The position numbers were made by a program, and so were the translations under genes. Below, one piece after another: positions 23,646-35,595 of a stretch of DNA of 64,000 nucleotides. Source of the DNA: Calliopum simillimum. Lineage: Eukaryota; Arthropoda; Insecta; Diptera; Lauxaniidae. The stretch is from NCBI GenBank assembly GCA_951812925.1, contig OX638369.1, positions 22,101,329 to 22,165,328 of the forward strand, given 5' to 3'. A model generated the notes under the pieces. It did not search any database and was not told the DNA's origin. It was given only the letters and a program-made list of their open reading frames with translations. Numbering within the stretch: the stretch's first letter is position 1; the number at the start of each line of letters is the position of its first letter.

Positions 23646-23785
23646 ACAATTTTTTGTTGTAGTTCCGAAAAATTTTAAAATATTGAAATATTGTGGTTGT
23701 TGAAGACCAGACAAAAAACATCAAAAAATTGTTGTAGTTCCTAGAAATTTGAAAATTATTAAAATATTGTGGTTGTTGTAGGCTT
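23646..23785 (+). repeat. ~80 bp direct repeat, two copies
   Basis: TTGTTGTAGTTCC followed by ATTNAAATATTGTGGTTGTTG occurs starting at about 23650 and about 23730. Confidence 0.8.
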
Positions 23786-26630
23786 ACTTTTGTTCTACGC
23801 TGACACCCTTTTTACAGTACACGGTAAGGATAAGTACCAAGCGATATCTGTAATAATGAGTAAGCAGAAAGCAATTTTTACAGCTGACGAGTTAATTACA
23901 GGGTTTTGAAGAAAATGCAATTAAGTAAAGTTTAGTGCATTTTTTGACTAGTAGAGCATTTAACGGTTTTTGGCTGAGGCAGAGTCCGAGCCATTTAGCC
24001 TGATTTTCAGCAATACATGAGCTTTGAATTGCACTACTTTAAACAAATTTTTTCTCAGTTCTTAACTAACATTTTCCAATGCCATACAATGTGTGCAATC
24101 GCGTGTGATATGACAAGTACAAGGACACACATAAACCTTTTACTACTTTTTTTTTTTGTCGATTACAACAAAGCATGCGTGTGTTTGCCAAGTAATGCTC
24201 AACGATATTTACAAGTCACTTGTTTTTATACGAACATTAATTATGAGCCAATATCGTGCCGATATCGGCAAGCAGCATCGCATGCTCGCACAGACTCGTA
24301 CATCATACACCCTCTCTCTTGCTTTCTCTCCCCCACTATCGCATACATAACATCGCATACACACTAAAATCACTTTTACATCTTTCCGTTTCCTGTATTG
24401 TCGGTATTTGTGGTGTTTGTATTAGTGTTGACTGTTTGGTTGCTTGCCATAACGGCGCTGCATTGGTTTTGCCATTATTTTCGTTTGTTTTCCCATTGTT
24501 TGGCAGTTTCTTGTCGCCATTTTTCTTTTGCCCTTTCCAGCCACGCTACGGTTCTTAGATTTTCTTTTGTTTTCCATCGTTTTGTTTGAATTTAAGCAAC
24601 TTGATTTGATACGATTCGGTTTCTCATTTCATGTTCATCGTCGCTCGTGCGTTGCTTTGTTCTTTTCACTTCGTGCTTTCATTGTGTTAGTTCGACTGAG
24701 TGTTTGTTGTTGTTGTTATGGCATTGCGTTAATCCTGCAATGTATAGCGCGTGATTATTTGTAAATGACTAAATTTTTCTTTCTTTTGATCTCCACTATT
24801 CATTTGTTATTCGCTTTTCTTTAATTTTTCATGAGACGCTGTGCCTAATTAAATCCTCGCAAATTTATCTTAAACAGGGTGTGGTTGTTTAAGTTTTGCT
24901 GGATACTTTTCAGCGTAACATAGATTTTTTCGTATTCACATGTGCACCAGAATTTCCTTTAGATTTTTTCATAGAAAAATGCTACGAAATTATTTAAAGC
25001 TTAACATTTCTTAGCTTTATTAGACCCTGTTAATATTTTTGGTTGTATGAAAATCCTCACACTAAATAAACACAGTATGTACAGCGAAATCCTTTTTTCG
25101 CTTTGGCTAAGAAAGTCTGTTTACTTTGCCATATGCAAAGACTTAAGCTGCGTTGTCTTCAGCGAAATTTGTTGTAGCTCACTGGGCTTGGAGTTGTTTT
25201 ACTTTCCCCTCATTTTGCTGTTTTCGTTTTTTCTGCCTATTAAATTCTTTTTGGTATCCTTTGATGGTAATTTCAGAATAAAATGAAAAAAATTATAATA
25301 TAAAAATGTGGCTGTCAACTGAAAACGAATGTGTCTGCTGTATTTAAATTTGTAATTAAGTAACGTTTTTAATTACAAGCGTAATCAGAGCTTAGAAGCG
25401 TTGAAGTGAAAAACAGAAAAGAAAAAAAAAGCCAAGCAGACAGACAGTTAGACGTTTATTTGCCGCATGATGAATAACAAGCAGTGAGTCTTTTTCACAG
25501 AAATGTATTTACTTGGCCTTAATGTTTCTTGGAAAACATGATATGATGATGGAAATATGCTTCGAAACATTTTTTGTGAAAACCTTCACGATTAGTTTGC
25601 ATATTTGTTATTGATGTTGATGATGTTATTTTAGTTCAGTTCAAAACTTTGGATCTACTTATTTCACAAAATCTGTTTTTTTACGTAACAGCAGTCGTTA
25701 ATCTATTGCATCATGAAAAAAATATTTCAAGTACCTTTAAGATTAAGAGAAAAAAAGTACTATAAGATTATTGTCTTTCGAACGAAACACATTATAATTT
25801 TTAAACTAACTAATATTCCAATTGTTAAGAAAAGGAAGCATTTATAAAATTTTAAAAAATTTTTTAAAAATAAAAGTTAATTTTTTTTCGGAAATATGTG
25901 CCTAAAAAGTTCAATTAAAAATTAATAAAAATTAGAGATAAAAAATGTTCAGGTTTTGGTAAGTTCAAGTACAGTAATTTAAAGTCCAACAATGCTCCCA
26001 TCAACTTTCATCAGACCACTGTTGACATACTCTTATGAAATTTTCGTTATGGTCGTACGAGAAAAGTGACGCCGAACAAACCATAAAATTCATGATATAA
26101 GATGATTGAAAAATGAAATTGCATCAAGTAAATGAGGCTAAAAGTAAACCAATTCAGCGGGTACTTCACATTTTACATGAATACTAGCATCGCCCAATGG
26201 TCAAAACTTGACCACAAATGTATTAAATAATTTTGGTACTTTTTGGATAGCTTTAGTACTTTTTTTTGCTATTTGATACAAAATAAAAAAGCTCATTAAT
26301 CATCCCTGGTAAAATGAAAAATGTGAAACTAAAATAAAACATAAATATGAAGTCAGTGTCAGTCAGCTTTTTGTCTTTCTCTTTGTGCTGTATCCTTTTT
26401 TCAGTTCTGAGTAACCGCGTATTTTTTTGTTGTTAATATTGAAAAATTTGCGTTTAATTTTAAATGGCTTAGTGACAAAATATTAAAATAATTTTAACTT
26501 TTTGCTCTTTTGCACACAAATACCTTTCTAATGGTGTATAATTCAAAGTCGTGCTCCATTTCTAACATAGTAAAAAAGGTAGGACAAATTTTTTTCTTGC
26601 GTATTAGTATAAAGATTTGAACATGAAAAA
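23786..26630. other. Unassigned DNA
   Basis: No gene recognised. 24000-24760 is a T-rich, plus-strand open-frame-rich stretch (several overlapping frames of 60-116 codons). None carries a motif I know, and they overlap in all three frames, which argues against coding. The rest is AT-rich. Confidence 0.45.
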
Positions 26631-26633
26631 TCT

Positions 26634-27220
26634 ATTTGCACGATATGTGCCTCATTTGCTCACACTTGACGATAAACACAACCATGTGGCGTTTCATTAC
26701 CGTGTGCAAAACATGGATATATCACAAGACACCAGAGATAAAGAACTAATATAGTGTAAATTTTTTAAGAAGAACTTGCAATAAAGAATGCCAAGGTGAT
26801 CTGTCCGCCAACAAAACCATAGCCACTGGTTTCTTGGGCGCACTTGGTGTTATTCTCATCGACTACCTTGAAAAATGTGAAACAATTACCACAGAATACT
26901 ATTCTGAACTTCTGGACAGATTCGATATTAATATGAAGCAGAAAGAACCGCAATTGGCAAAGAAAAAAGTGCTGTTTCTCCATAGCAAAAACCAATAAAA
27001 TGAGCTATAGACTGCAGCCCTATAAGGCCTATTCTCCTCACTTAACTCCCTGCGACTATTAACTGTTTCCAGACTTGAAGAAATAGATGGGTATTTGCGT
27101 CGAATAAAGAGGTCATATCTGAAATCAACGCCTATTTGAGGGCCTTGAGAAAGCTGAATGATCAGCAAACTGGTACGATTTGTATAAAGTAAAACAAAAG
27201 TCATCCCAACACCTAATTAA
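26634..27220 (+). pseudogene. Dead mariner transposase
   Basis: The plus strand carries scattered but ordered pieces of a mariner (Tc1/mariner, DD34D) transposase. They are VPHLLTLDDK near 26647; FITVCKTWIYHKTPEIKN at 26693-26746 (family: F-V-T-x-D-E-T-W-I-x-H-Y-x-P-E-x-K); FLGALGVILIDYLEKCETI at about 26831-26887; LAKKKVLFLHSKN near 26960; YKAYSPHLTPCDY then LFPDLKK near 27030-27080; and FASNKEVISEINAYL at about 27100. Several stops and frameshifts lie between them. The first catalytic Asp (DETW) is replaced (CKTW), and the second (QDN) reads SKN. Only the last (PCDY) is kept. AAAAGTCATCCCAACACCTAA at 27198-27218 may be the right terminal repeat; no clear left partner was found. The element is long inactive. 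Confidence 0.85.
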
Positions 27221-29265
27221 AAGTTAGCATAACTCTTAAAAATGATATCAACAGATTCCATTTTAGCTAAGAAAAACAGGTTTTTGCTCTTTGGTTGTTT
27301 ACAAATTTTATACCCAAAATTTCTTAAAATATATAGATTATATCCTGCAAAAACTTTGGCGTTAAGTAGTTAACATTTTTTTTTATTTTTTTTTTTGGTA
27401 TAGACAATAGTCCGTCCTAAAATTAGATTTGTGTATGTTGTTCAATTACGTGGTCAAAAACGTTTATTTTACTCAAAAGCAAGGCATCTAACAAAAAAAA
27501 TTTAATATGGCAAAAAATGCTTAGAAATTTCCAAGAATTTTTTGTGAATTTTTAAATAATAATTCTTTAAAAATTGGTCACAAATAAAAAAAGAAAAAAA
27601 TAAGAAAAGTTTCAAAAATTCTCAAAAAGTACGCACCTATCCTTTGGACAATTCTAAGCATTTTTCTCCTCATACATTGTTTTCGTAAGATGGCTTGATT
27701 TTGAGTAAAAACATATGGTTTCTTATCCAAAATGAGTAGTAGAATCAAAAGACTTCCACTGGTTTTTTTTTGGAACGGTAAAAAAAAATGATGCAGACAT
27801 TGTTTTAGAGAGTCCTTCTTACTTTTGAGTCGATTTTGGGATGAATCTATATTTCAACCCTATATAATAGACAGTGTCAAAAATATATTTTAAATATCAG
27901 TCAAGTCGGCCCGTTTAGTTTTATCGTATTTCTTTTTTTCTAGAGGAGCTCAGAAACTTTCGTGCAATTTTTGTATTAAGTACAGAAAGACGTTTAAGAA
28001 CTCGAATTTGCTGATGGAAGAAGACCTTGCTGGTACAGCAAGCTGTTAGACAATCTGCAAACTATGCATAGATCAGATGTTTAATTTTATTCGAAACATA
28101 GTGGTAGATATCCTAAGACAGAATAACGTTATTAAGATGTTCAAACTGCTTTCAATGTACAACTTGAGATTCCTTCAAAAGCCCATAGACTTTTAGTATT
28201 TTGACTTTAACTTCTTTAACTAAGATTTCTTTCGGGAGCAACGTTTATAGCATAAGTGGTATGTAAAAATTAAAATAGTTTGATTCAAATTAATATTGAT
28301 GTAAAATTTTTTCTGATTTCTGTTTAAATTTCCCTAAGCAAAAAAAAAAAAACCACAAAAACTTTAAGTAATAAATATGAAACAATGTGAAATCCTTTAT
28401 CATACCCATTGGCTCATATAATTTTTCGGACGCATTTAATGACGTAATTTTATTTTGATACGATTAACATGATTCCTTTTTTCGCCTTTTTTCCATTCTG
28501 CTGCCTGAAAAAAAGGGAACCTACCATTATATAAATTGTTGCAATTAATATTAGCGCCTCCTCATGGACCAGCTGCGTTATCCATCTTTTTGTTTTGTTT
28601 TTTGGTTTGGTGGTGGCAAACATTTTACGCCCAACACTGTATTTTCAGCTTAATAAAGAGGAATAAAAATTCAATTAAGTTGAGTTGAATGTAGTGGAGC
28701 TTAACTGTTTTTGCTCTCTCTGTATTGTTTTTGTCGTTGTTGCTGTATAATATTACAACACCTTTTCCAATTTTTTCTTTATTTTTTCGCTTCTTTTTTC
28801 ATTCACTTTACGTATGTTGTATTTTTCTTTATTTTTTGCAATTAATATGTTGCAATTATTTAGAAGTTTGTTGTTCTCGTAGGGATATAATTAAGTTAAT
28901 CCTTTTCTTGTTTATTAGCAACATTCATTACGCACACCCATTTAATTAGAGTATTCAATTGTTAAATTGCCATTGCCGCCGCTGCCGCCGCAACTGCTAT
29001 TCTTATTAGTCATTGCTTTGTTGAGATTTGTATATGCATGTATTAGTGTGTGCTGATTAACAGCAGTGGTGATAATAATTTGGATTTGTAATGAAGCGGA
29101 ATAGCTTGTTTAGTTCATAATATTTTTTATTCTTATTATTATTATAATTTACTACCATTTCCCGGTGTGCGTTGCTATACTATCTCTTCTACAGAAGGCG
29201 AGGTATCTCCAATTAAATTAAACCCATGAATGTTAACTGCCCGATGCAATTTATATATGTACCAA
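27221..29265. other. Unassigned AT-rich DNA
   Basis: Most is AT-rich with poly-A/T runs. The stretch 27650-27740 (ctaagcatttttc..., ...cgtaagatg..., ...ttttgagtaaaaaca) is repeated at 31868-31935. GCC triplets lie at 28968-28995. Confidence 0.5.
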
Positions 29266-29269
29266 ATGT

Positions 29270-29410
29270 CATCTATGTGTGTTAAATAGTTTCAGAGATA
29301 TGAAATTTTTTTGGGGCGTGGCATTGCCTATTTTTCCTTGGGCACTATTTGCTCCGATACTATTAATATATATACCAAATCTCATCCATGCTCCTTAATT
29401 ATTTGCAGAG
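29270..29410 (+). repeat. GGGCGTGGC-core repeat fragment
   Basis: A short stretch contains TTGGGGCGTGGCATTGCC, then ACCAAATCTCATCCATG and GCAGAGATCTGATAAA. The order 'core, upstream binding-style phrase, ACCAAATTTCATC, GAGATATGA' is the pattern of the family seen at 38370-38530 and 42178-43330. Confidence 0.55.
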
Positions 29411-29589
29411 ATCTGATAAATTAATTTTTTGGAAACAAGAATAAAATGAAAAAAAAAAAATAAAATTTTGGTTCCGAAAATTCCAAGGTTCCTCGGGTGA
29501 AAAAAATTTGTCTCCACTCAAATGTCGTAAAAAGTCATAAAACACATAGAAAACACGAAAAAACGAAAAAAAATTTTTTTTGACCGTCA

Positions 29590-30531
29590 CACAGAGACAA
29601 AAATTGAAATCTCTTAACATCCGCGGACGACCAACTAAAGAGATGAAAAGAGTATTTTTGTGATATACTAAATCCCATGTCTACCACATCCCTGCAACCA
29701 GAATCACCAACTACAACTGCTGCATTGACTCGCAGTAGTAGCCGAATACAAACACCGCCGCCTACAATCAATGAAATAATGAAAGCTATCCAAATCATGA
29801 AAAACAACAAGGCCGCCGGTATAGATCAAATAACAGCTGAACTGCTAAAGGCATGCCCCATAACATCAGCTAAAATTCTCCATCCTCTGTTCACCAAAAT
29901 CTGGAGTGAAGAGCGTTTGCCAGAAGATTGGCTACATGGCATGTTAGTCAAATTGCCAAAAAAAGGTGACCTAAGCGAGTGCCGAAACTAAAGAGGCATC
30001 ACCTTGCTCTCAGTACCATCAAAAGTACTGACGAAAGTGCTTCTGATCAGGGTAAGCAAAAAATTTGATTAGGCCATTCGAAAGCAGCAAGCAGGATTCC
30101 GGCAAAACAGATCATGCGTGGATCAAATCAACACGCTCAGAATAATTGTCGAACAATCATGTGAGTGGCGTGCTGCACTTCAACTTGTCTTCGTTGACTA
30201 TAGCACTGCCTTCAACAGTGTCTCCCGAGAAAACATCTGGGCGTCATTGCAACAAAGAGATATTGCCGCAAAGGCCATAAACTTAGTACGTGCACAATAT
30301 GAAGGCTTTAAATGCAGTGTGTTACACAATGGGTTGTTGTCACCGACATTCACCACTTAATCAGGCGTACGGCAGAGGTGTCTACTGTCACCATCACTCT
30401 TCCTTATCGTTCACGATGATATCCTAGATAAAGCTCTTAATAAGGCCAAAAGGGGTATCTAATGGAACTTTACCGAAAATCTGGAAGATCTCGACTACGC
30501 TGACGACATCTGCCTCTTATCGTCCAAACAT
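29590..30531 (+). pseudogene. LINE reverse transcriptase, one frame, four stops
   Basis: A non-LTR RT fragment is readable in a single frame. It contains PPTINEIMKAIQIMKNNKAA-GIDQ (29756-29830), WLHGMLVKLPKKGDLSECRN, then RGITLLSVPSKVL, QAGFRQNRSCVDQINTLR (about 30090-30140), the catalytic FVDYSTAFNSV at 30190-30222, SGVRQRCLLSPSLFLIV, and LDYADDICLLSS with YADD at 30496-30507. In-frame stops lie at 29989, 30070, 30358 and 30460, with no frameshift seen. The style (NYRGITLLS, SGVRQGCLLSP, LEDLDYADDI) fits the RTE-like/CR1-like side of the LINE tree; I lean to RTE. It ends abruptly at about 30531, where an unrelated repeat begins. No endonuclease part is visible upstream of 29590. Confidence 0.85.
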
Positions 30532-30990
30532 ATAAGATATGCAAAAAGGGGCGGACCACGCCTAGTTTGTAAAATTTTCATAATCTTACCAAAAAGCATC
30601 ACTGTGCAAAATTTCATCAAAATCAGATAACGTTTACTAGTTTTGGCCGCTCTATGTATGGGCTCGCAACAATGTGCGTCATCCGAAGGGAAATCTTCGG
30701 TGATACCCAAAACGCTAATAAGCACGCTCCGTAACTGAAAACTTATATATGGGGCATTACAGTCTGTTCCGTTTAGCATTTTATTTTTGCATCTCCGATT
30801 TTTTGCCTTATATGTAGGACTAAGTAGTTGAGGTTAGCATTTATGATTTTTTTGAATTTTTTTAATTGAGCCGTTTCCGAGATATAAATTTTCAAAAAAC
30901 TGGATGTTGGGGCATTACATCATAAATAAATGTTCATGGTTATCGGTCCAACAGTTTGGTAGTCTATAAGAACATATAGACATAAAAACA
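30532..30990 (+). repeat. GGGCGGACCACGCC-core repeat
   Basis: This begins with AAAGGGGCGGACCACGCC directly after the broken RT. It continues with TGCAAAATTTCATCAAAATC, TTTCCGAGATATAAA, a repeated GGGGCATTACA phrase (30753 and 30909), and ends in TCGCTTTTATATATAAGACTAG, a style of 3' end common in fly LINE and SINE-like repeats. It may be the 3' UTR of another LINE family fused by insertion. Confidence 0.55.
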
Positions 30991-33900
30991 TTCGCTTTTA
31001 TATATAAGACTAGTTGTCCTGGGAGCAGCTTTGTTTGCCCTTGCCCGATGTTTTTTACAAAAGTATGTTCCTAATCTCTTTCATTTTTTTTAAAAGGTTT
31101 CAAAAATATAAAACAATTTTTGTTCGCAATATATATTTATGTACCAAAGTACGCAAACAAACAGATATTACATTTTATGATATCCCGAATGAAACCGAAG
31201 GAATTTTAAAATAGAAAATTGTTCTAAAGCCTTGTCGGATATAAATATCCATGACTGGAAATACACAACAATCGGTTGAATTGTTCTGGAATAATAAACT
31301 TTTTGTCACGGGTGAATCCGAAGAAATTTCGAATTAGAGTTTGTCCTAAAACCTTGCCAATAACATATCGTTGAAAGTTTAAAATCATGTAAATAGGATA
31401 ACTGCTTTTCGAGTTATGGAATTTTCTATGGACCTGAACCAAGCCTAGAATATCTTAAAATAAAATGTATCCTTAAGATCTTACAAAAATAAAACCGCCA
31501 TTTGGTAAATTTTAAACTTTTTCAAATTTTAAAAATGGAAAACAAAATAATATTTAAAATGCCACAAGAATCCGAAAACAAGAATTAATTTTTTTTTTTT
31601 TTTGACAAAAAAAACTGAATTTAGAAAAAAATAATTGCACCGATTTTTCCCAACAACACTATAATAAGACTCTGAACTATTATGCCCATAGCTTGCAGAA
31701 AAACTAATAATGAGAAGCCTCTATAAAGCACTTAGAACAGCTCTGTAAATTTTTATTAAAATCAGAGAAGCCAACTGCAAATTTCGAGGATTTTGAGATG
31801 GAAAGGGTTACCACTGAGTTCCACGAAGATGTCACGTAGTTTTGCACGAACATACTTGACCTTGGCTGTTTCTAAGCATTTTTCGCCTTATACACTTTTT
31901 TCGTAAGATGCTTATGTTTTGAGTGAAAACAGTTTCACCGACCGGATGAGCGTCCATATTTCGATAAATTTTTACATAATAAAAGGAAATTTTATCTTCT
32001 TTTTTTGTATACCTAAGGCAATTTTTATATCTATCTCTAAGCCAAATAAAGTTATAAGAAAAAGAGTAAAAAGACACAAGAATTCGTTTCTTTTTCTATT
32101 TTTTTTTTTTTTTTTTTTCCTTTTTTGGTATTAGAAATTTTTTTAATTTTTTTGATGGAAAATTTAGTCCTCTACAAAAAATATCCTGAAAAAAATATCG
32201 AAATTTTGCTTCGTTTGCTAGATATTTTGAAAAAACGGTAAAGGGTGAATTCTCCCCCCCTCCCTCTCCAATTTTCAGCAACTAATTTAATAGCACTCCG
32301 CGGTTTTTTCATCTTTAATTACCAGTTGACCGATTTCTGTAATAAAAACTCGAGAATGTCTTACTTCATTTTTAGGATGTTTTGTACGAACTTATCAACT
32401 GACTAATAATGAAACATATCTCTATAAAAATGCATCATAAAATTTTTTGAAATTTAGCATTCGAAAATTTGCTGCTTCTCCGACCATATACCACTGTAGT
32501 GCGTGATAAATTCTATACATGCGTAATCTGTAAAATAAATTGTATACGTTGTGGCGCATTTTATTTTTGACCAGGCTATAGATAATACTCTAATAAGTTA
32601 AAGTTTATTTCGATGCTAAATCAAAATCTACTATTTTGTTAGGAAAATTGGCTGTCACATTTCATAGCAAACGGATGAAAACAAAAACCATAAATTTAAG
32701 CCAACTACTCTAAATCGCTGTCATATGACTCAAAGAAAACCTTTACTGCTACAATGTCAAACGACTTAAAATGTTGCTGACTCTACTACGCCTTTGTGAG
32801 GGAGAATTTTGAGCATCGAATATAAGAAAAAAACTTAAAAAATCCATAAAGAAGTACGAAAAAATATAAACTCAAAAATGTATCCCTTGAACTTAACGTT
32901 GCTTTGGCATACAATCCCATCTGGGAAGAGATGCAATATAGCACAGTGCAAAAAATAGTGGTAACACTACAAAAAAAAAGAAAAGAAAATGACAATCAAA
33001 GGCAAAAGAAAAATCCTGATAGGCTTTGCAATCTTGCAGCTCACCAATGTAAATGGGAAATGCACACAGTCGGCTCAGGATCATATGGTATACCACAATT
33101 GACATATTGAAAGCCCAGCACTGAACACAAAGAGCGTTGTGATACAATGATGAAGTTGCAATTGACTTGATGATGAAAGAAACCAAAATAAAAGAAGATA
33201 CCAAAAAAAAAAAAAGAAAGGGCGATTGAATGTTGCCAGAATAAAAAACGTGCAAATTTAGTTTAAGATACTGAAAGTTGTGAATTTTGTTTTTTTTTTT
33301 TTTTTTGTTTCCCAACGGAAATGATTGATTTATGGTACTTAGGGAACATTGATGTCAACATTTGTATAACATGACTGCTGTTGTGATGTGGACTGAGTTA
33401 AATAGAAATCAATTTTCATTTGCAAGAAATATTCTCTGCAATACTGACATGTCGAGACAAGCAAGAAATGTTGTATGGTTTTTTGGAAAAATTCTTTCTT
33501 TACATAGGGTCTTAGTCGACATTATCTGTATTTTAATTTTAAGTGACTTGAGTTTCAAAAGAGTTCATTAAGACAAACTGCAAAAAGTTTTTTGATATCA
33601 AAGTATGCAAATTCCGAAAACGTCTGGTCATTCTTAGCAAATCAACATTTTCTTAGAGCCATAGTTCTTGGTAGAACATGGTTTTTACCACAATCTGTTG
33701 CCAATCTCTTGTTCCACGCCTCGGTCACTTCGACTACTTAATTTCATCTTTCTAAGATCTTCTTGTAAAATGTCGAAAGCGAAATAAAAGAAAATCGTAT
33801 TGTTCAGAGCGCCAAAATATATGCAGAAAAGAACGTGAATCAAGTTAAAATGTAACATAGTAATTCTTTTTGACTGAAATTTTTCGAAACTAACCCTTAG

Positions 33901-34130
33901 TACTGCTAGATGATTCTTGAATTTTTTTTCTATATAATTCTACATTTTGAGCCCCATTTCATCGTTTCTAATATATTAACTTTCCATATATGTACTCATT
34001 TAAATGATAGACGTTTACTTCAACACAAATTGACAGATATATAACCACACAGAACTGACTGAAAAAAGGTCAATTTTAAAAGTTTGGGGATTGTTAACAG
34101 AGTTAATGACAAAGCAATTAGTATGCCACA
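30991..34130. other. Unassigned DNA with repeat debris
   Basis: 31007-31440 begins ACTAGTTGTCCTGGGAGCAGCTTTGTTTGCCC, a style seen next to fly repeats, and contains two short phrases repeated about 100 bases apart (cggatataaat..., ...gaatccgaagaaatttc...). 31868-31935 matches 27655-27730. Poly-T runs lie at 31587-31603 and 32099-32118. No gene recognised. Confidence 0.4.
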
Positions 34131-34134
34131 AGCT

Positions 34135-34445
34135 ATATTAACAACAACAACAACAGCAAAACATTAACAACAACGAAACAACAAAAAATTACAGCAACAA
34201 CAAGTAAACAACAACTACAACAGTAACACACTACAATATCTTACATTTTATTACAAAAAGAAAAAAAAAACGTAGCATACATCTGAGCATAGAAAAAAAA
34301 AGAAGAAAAGAACCATTAAAACATACACTCTAAACTAAAGCAAGAACGTTGTGTACAACAACAATAAAACAACAACAACTACAACAAAAAAACTCATTCT
34401 AAAACCATCAAATTGTAAAAAGAAGGGACACACGAACACAACAAC
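34135..34445. repeat. CAA/ACAACA-rich low-complexity tract
   Basis: A run of imperfect CAA triplets (AACAACAACAACAACAGC and so on) interrupted by A-rich sequence. It is followed at 34537-34560 by (CA)n. Confidence 0.85.
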
Positions 34446-34631
34446 AAATTAGAGTCAATACGTTTATGTAAAAGCCACGTAGATGAGAACATTTTAATAA
34501 AAATCCAGGATACCCTTGTTAATTTAAGCAAAAACAAGCACACACACACAAACACACATCGATATACTCATATTTGTGTAAATACTCATTTAAATATTTT
34601 TGGTGACCCAGTAGGAATAACTTTATTAAAT

Positions 34632-35595
34632 TAAAATTTTACTTTTCTTAATGCATTTCCAGCCACACTCCAAAAATTAGTTTTGTTTTTTTTTCTACAA
34701 AGTATGTTTTTAGAGTAACTGGTTCCCACTGATTTCAAATTAATCTGAAGCGATTTTTAAAAAATCAAGTTTTGGATTAATCGAACGCTAGCTTATATCA
34801 CAAGAGGCTGCACATAAGCCTCGTAACACTACAATTCGTTAAAATGTATTCTTCAGTCTCTTCAACTGATATTGACGATATTTACCTTCCGTCTGATAGA
34901 AAAGCCAAGTACGATTTTATTGTATGGGTTAATCGCCAACGTTCGATTAATCGAACACTAGATTTGACTTATATCCGTACCATTCAAACACAGACATGTG
35001 CTGATTTTTGAATTGCAAATTATAGATTGGTCTTTCGCCTGTAAAACCTCATCATTAAATTATTACTGTTCGATTAATCGAGCAGAAGTTGAAAATTTTA
35101 CTTTTCTTAATGCATTTCCAGCCACACTCAAAAAATTAGTTTCTTTTGTTTCTGCAAAGTGTGTTTTTAGAGTAACTGGTTCCAACTGATTTCAAATCCG
35201 TCTTAAAGCAATTTTTACCCGCACTCGTCATCTTATCTCAAAAAATCAAATGTTCGATTAATCGAACGCTAGCTTATATAACATGAGGCTGCACATACAT
35301 TTCGTGATACTATAATTCGTTAAAATTTATTCTTTAGTCCCTGCAACTAATATTGACGATATTTACCTTCCGGCTGACAGTGCAACTAAGTACTCGTATA
35401 AGAATTTATTGTATGGGTTAATCGCCAACGATTAATCGAACACAAGCTTTGACTTATACCCGTGCCATTCAGATACAGACAGGTATTGATTTTTGAATTG
35501 CAAATGATAGATTTGTCTTTTGCATATCAAACCTCATCATTAAACTAATGAAAATTTACAATTCTACTGTTCGATTAATCGAGCAGCAGTTGGAA
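34632..35595 (+). repeat. 459 bp tandem duplication, palindrome family
   Basis: Copy 1 begins at about 34632 (ACTTTTCTTAATGCATTTCC at 34641) and copy 2 at about 35091 (the same words at 35100), an offset of 459 bases. Each copy contains the order CCAGCCACACTC, TTTTTAGAGTAACTGGTTCC, ATTAATCGAACGCTAGCTTATAT, GAGGCTGCACATA, ATATTGACGATATTTACCTT, GGGTTAATCGCCAACG, TTCGATTAATCGAACAC and TTCGATTAATCGAGCAG. Full or half palindrome cores occur near 34776, 34942, 35069, 35253, 35430 and 35570. The copy at 5216-5975 is a distant relative. No coding sequence is present. Confidence 0.9.

Noticed and set aside
24017..24764. Cluster of plus-strand frames of 60-116 codons
   Set aside because: They overlap in all three frames in T-rich DNA, have no known domain and no splice or start support.
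26765..27204. Minus-strand frames over the mariner remnant
   Set aside because: Antisense shadows. The transposase motifs are read on the plus strand.
29535..29810. Minus-strand frame before the 30 kb RT
   Set aside because: Antisense of the RT N-terminal part and of low-complexity T-rich sequence. No motif.
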